Origin: Bacilli bacterium
GTDB taxonomy: Bacteria; Bacillota_I; Bacilli_A; RF39; UBA660
Direction: 5' to 3'
Assembly (NCBI GenBank): GCA_900753645.1
Contig: CAADZW010000122.1
Span: forward strand, 1 to 6,488
DNA length: 6,488 nucleotides
Shown here: positions 5,233 through 6,488 of the stretch, piece by piece
Numbering within the stretch: position 1 is the first letter of the stretch
Layout of the letters: every line of letters starts with the position of its first letter
Program-made: the position numbers and the translations under genes
Notes under the pieces: model-generated
Databases searched by the model: none
Seen by the model: only the letters and a program-made list of their open reading frames with translations
What the model was told of the DNA's origin: nothing

Positions 5233-6214
5233 TAATGTAGTAGAAAATAAAATTTTTATATATGAATCAGATGATGATATTAAAGTTGAAGTTATCTTGG
5301 AAGAAGAAAATATTTGGCTTACTCAAGAGCAAATAAGTAAATTGTATAATAAAGCTAAATCTACAATTAATGAGCATATAAAGAATATTTATTTGGAACA
5401 CGAATTATTGGAAGCGGACACTATGAGAAAATTCGGAAATTCCGAATTTTCCACTAAGCCAACAAATTATTATAATTTAGATATGATAATTGCTATTGGT
5501 TTTCGCGTAAAATCTAAAGAAGGTACTAAATTTAGAATTTGGGCTAATGAGAAATTAAAAGAATACTTAGTAAAAGGATATAATCTAAATGTAGAAAGAT
5601 TTAAAAATAATGGTAATGATCCTTACTTTGATGAACTTCTTGATAAAATAAGAGACATAAGGTCAAGTGAAAAAGTTTTCTGGAGAAAAATATTAGATAT
5701 ATATGCAACTTCTGTTGATTATAATCCCCAAAAAGAAATTACAATTAATTTTTTCAAGACAATTCAAAATAAAATGCACTATGCTGTTTCAAATAATACT
5801 GCTGCTGAAATAGTTTATAATAGGGTCGATAGTAAAAAGGATAATATTGGACTGACAAGCTTTAAAGGAGATATTCCTACCAGAAAAGAAACAGAAATTG
5901 CCAAAAACTATTTAACCTATGAAGAATTGCAGGTTTTAAATCGATTGGTGTCTGCATATCTTGATATTGCTGAAATAAATGCATTAAAAAGAAAGGTAAT
6001 GACTATGCAAGATTGGATTCATGAATTAGACAGTTTTTTGAAAATGACACATAATGATATATTACATACAAAAGGAACTGTTTCTCATGAAGAAGCCTTA
6101 AAAAAAGCTCATGCAGAATATGATAAATATATGCAAAATCATTTAACTAGAGCTGAGAAGGATTATTTAGAAATTATGAATATAGAACTTAAGGAAATAG
6201 AAAAAAATAATTAA
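5222..6214 (+). CDS. Intact RhuM-family protein (Virulence_RhuM, PF13310-like)
   Basis: This encodes a 330-residue soluble protein. A winged or helix-turn-helix segment WLTQEQISKLYNKAKSTINE (32-51) is followed by the family hallmark YYNLDMIIAIGFRVKS (83-98), GTKFRIWANEKLKEYLVKGY (101-120), then LDKIRDIRSSEKVFW (140-154) and YATSVDY (161-167). A helical C-terminal part follows, with TEIAKNYLTYEELQVLNRLV (224-243) and SHEEALKKAHAEYDKY (288-303). RhuM proteins are named after a Salmonella pathogenicity island gene and are common in mobile and defence-type islands; no biochemical activity can be claimed. Three starts are possible: GTG 5174 (no ribosome site), ATG 5213 (touching the Shine-Dalgarno) and TTG 5222. 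AAGGAGG at 5206-5212 sits 9 bases before the TTG, and the family usually begins close to this point, so I choose TTG. A perfect 25-bp palindrome lies inside the gene (5427-5451), and broken RhuM pieces flank it. The family call is strong; the role is unknown. Confidence 0.88.
   Translation: MEHNNVVENKIFIYESDDDIKVEVILEEENIWLTQEQISKLYNKAKSTINEHIKNIYLEHELLEADTMRKFGNSEFSTKPTNYYNLDMIIAIGFRVKSKEGTKFRIWANEKLKEYLVKGYNLNVERFKNNGNDPYFDELLDKIRDIRSSEKVFWRKILDIYATSVDYNPQKEITINFFKTIQNKMHYAVSNNTAAEIVYNRVDSKKDNIGLTSFKGDIPTRKETEIAKNYLTYEELQVLNRLVSAYLDIAEINALKRKVMTMQDWIHELDSFLKMTHNDILHTKGTVSHEEALKKAHAEYDKYMQNHLTRAEKDYLEIMNIELKEIEKNN
5427..5451. repeat. Perfect 25-bp palindrome (12-bp arms, central A) inside the RhuM gene
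   Basis: The left arm GAAAATTCGGAA (5427-5438) is exactly complementary to 5440-5451 around A 5439. It encodes RKFGNSEFS (residues 69-77), 16 bases before the conserved YYNLD codons. In RNA it would form a 12-bp hairpin with almost no loop, so a DNA cruciform or a dimeric protein site is more natural than a simple hairpin. It matches the palindrome at 4914-4938 in length, central base and GAAATTC core but not in the outer arm sequence. Confidence 0.9.
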
Positions 6215-6459
6215 TGACATTGGTTCAATTATATGGAGAAATTCTCTTAATGGTAAAAATCTTGAAACAGACGTGGTAATAGCTAAAAATTACTTAAGCA
6301 AAGATGAGTTAGAAAGTTTAGAGCATATTTAATGCTGGAAAAATATCTCACAAAATAGCCTGTGATAAAGCATTAACTGAATTCAAGAAATATAGAGTTA
6401 AACAGGATAAGTTGTATGAATATGATTTTGATTTGTTATTAAAAGAAATAGATAAATAG
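6213..6459 (+). pseudogene. RhuM-family remnant, C-terminal half, with deletion
   Basis: One frame reads NDIGSIIWRNSLNGKNLETD, then VVIAKNYLSKDELESLEHI and a TAA (6330-6332). It aligns with the intact neighbour around DNIGLTSF and TEIAKNYLTYEELQVLNRLV. About 55 family residues are then missing, and a second frame (6334-6459, ending TAG) reads AGKISHKIACDKALTEFKKY, then RVKQDKLYEYDFDLLLKEID. This corresponds to the SHEEALKKAHAEYDKY tail of the intact gene. The piece has no start codon or ribosome site and begins one base before the intact gene ends. Its sequence differs too much from the intact gene to be a recent copy. It could be the other end of the remnant at 4900-5090, or a separate decayed copy. 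The homology is clear. Confidence 0.75.
6235..6247. repeat. Short GAAATTC-centred palindrome in the downstream RhuM remnant
   Basis: GAGAA (6236-6240), a central A (6241) and TTCTC (6242-6246) form a 5-bp perfect dyad, extended by one G-T pair to 6235 and 6247. It is the third GAAATTC-centred palindrome of the RhuM region. Alone it would not be notable. Confidence 0.4.
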
Positions 6460-6485
6460 TAATTTGTTGAAATGGAGGATTGATT

Positions 6486-6488
6486 ATG
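6486..6488 (+). CDS. Start of a further gene, cut by the window edge
   Basis: Only the ATG is visible. TGGAGG (6473-6478) lies 7 bases upstream, an ideal Shine-Dalgarno arrangement. It begins 26 bases after the stop of the downstream RhuM remnant, so it may once have been co-transcribed with that copy and may now be served by the intact RhuM transcript. The product cannot be predicted. Confidence 0.5.

Noticed and set aside
86..6214. Mycoplasma-type code with TGA as Trp
   Set aside because: All tryptophans in the intact genes use TGG and the genes are full length under the standard bacterial code.
1..6488. CRISPR arrays, tRNA or rRNA genes, IS transposases
   Set aside because: No regularly spaced direct repeats, cloverleaf-like sequence or transposase motifs were seen. 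The RhuM debris is the only sign of mobility.

Overview
The window is strongly AT-rich DNA with Gram-positive style Shine-Dalgarno sequences (AAGGAGG-type), extended -10 promoters (TGnTATAAT) and short U-tailed terminators. It also carries a lipobox lipoprotein and AGA/TTA/AAA-rich codon use. This fits a low-GC Firmicute (Bacilli, Erysipelotrichia or related gut lineages). Every Trp codon in the intact genes is TGG and they terminate at TAA or TAG, so nothing suggests a recoded TGA.

Region 1 (1-1046): a secreted lipoprotein of unknown function (86-643), then a 90-residue protein (713-985) with the ELEHG / TNVTNDD / KIALAHLNEFPNYY signature that I associate with DUF5661. A perfect 12-bp hairpin terminator (1011-1046) closes the region.

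Region 2 (1047-4864): a leader of about 250 bp with an extended -10 promoter (1236-1244), then a tight four-gene operon. It encodes a 64-residue two-helix membrane protein, an ABC ATPase (1519-2457) and two ABC-2 permeases (2457-3638 and 3625-4773) joined by overlapping start and stop codons. One ATPase plus two different permeases of about 390 residues is the layout of LnrLMN (linearmycin resistance) and SagGHI (streptolysin S export). The substrate here cannot be read from the sequence. A GTAGAT-CACA-ATCTAC-T8 terminator ends the operon.

Region 3 (4865-6488): a decaying RhuM locus. One intact RhuM-family gene (best start TTG 5222, end 6214) lies between two broken RhuM pieces: an N-terminal-half remnant upstream (4900-5090, frameshifted, with stops) and a C-terminal-half remnant downstream (6213-6459, with an internal deletion and frame change). 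The upstream remnant and the intact gene each carry a perfect 25-bp palindrome (12-bp arms, central A, shared core GAAATTC) in the same variable stretch before the YYNLD-type motif. A third, weaker palindrome with the same core lies in the downstream remnant. This nested gene-plus-palindromes arrangement is the least ordinary thing in the window. A further gene appears to start at 6486, at the very end.
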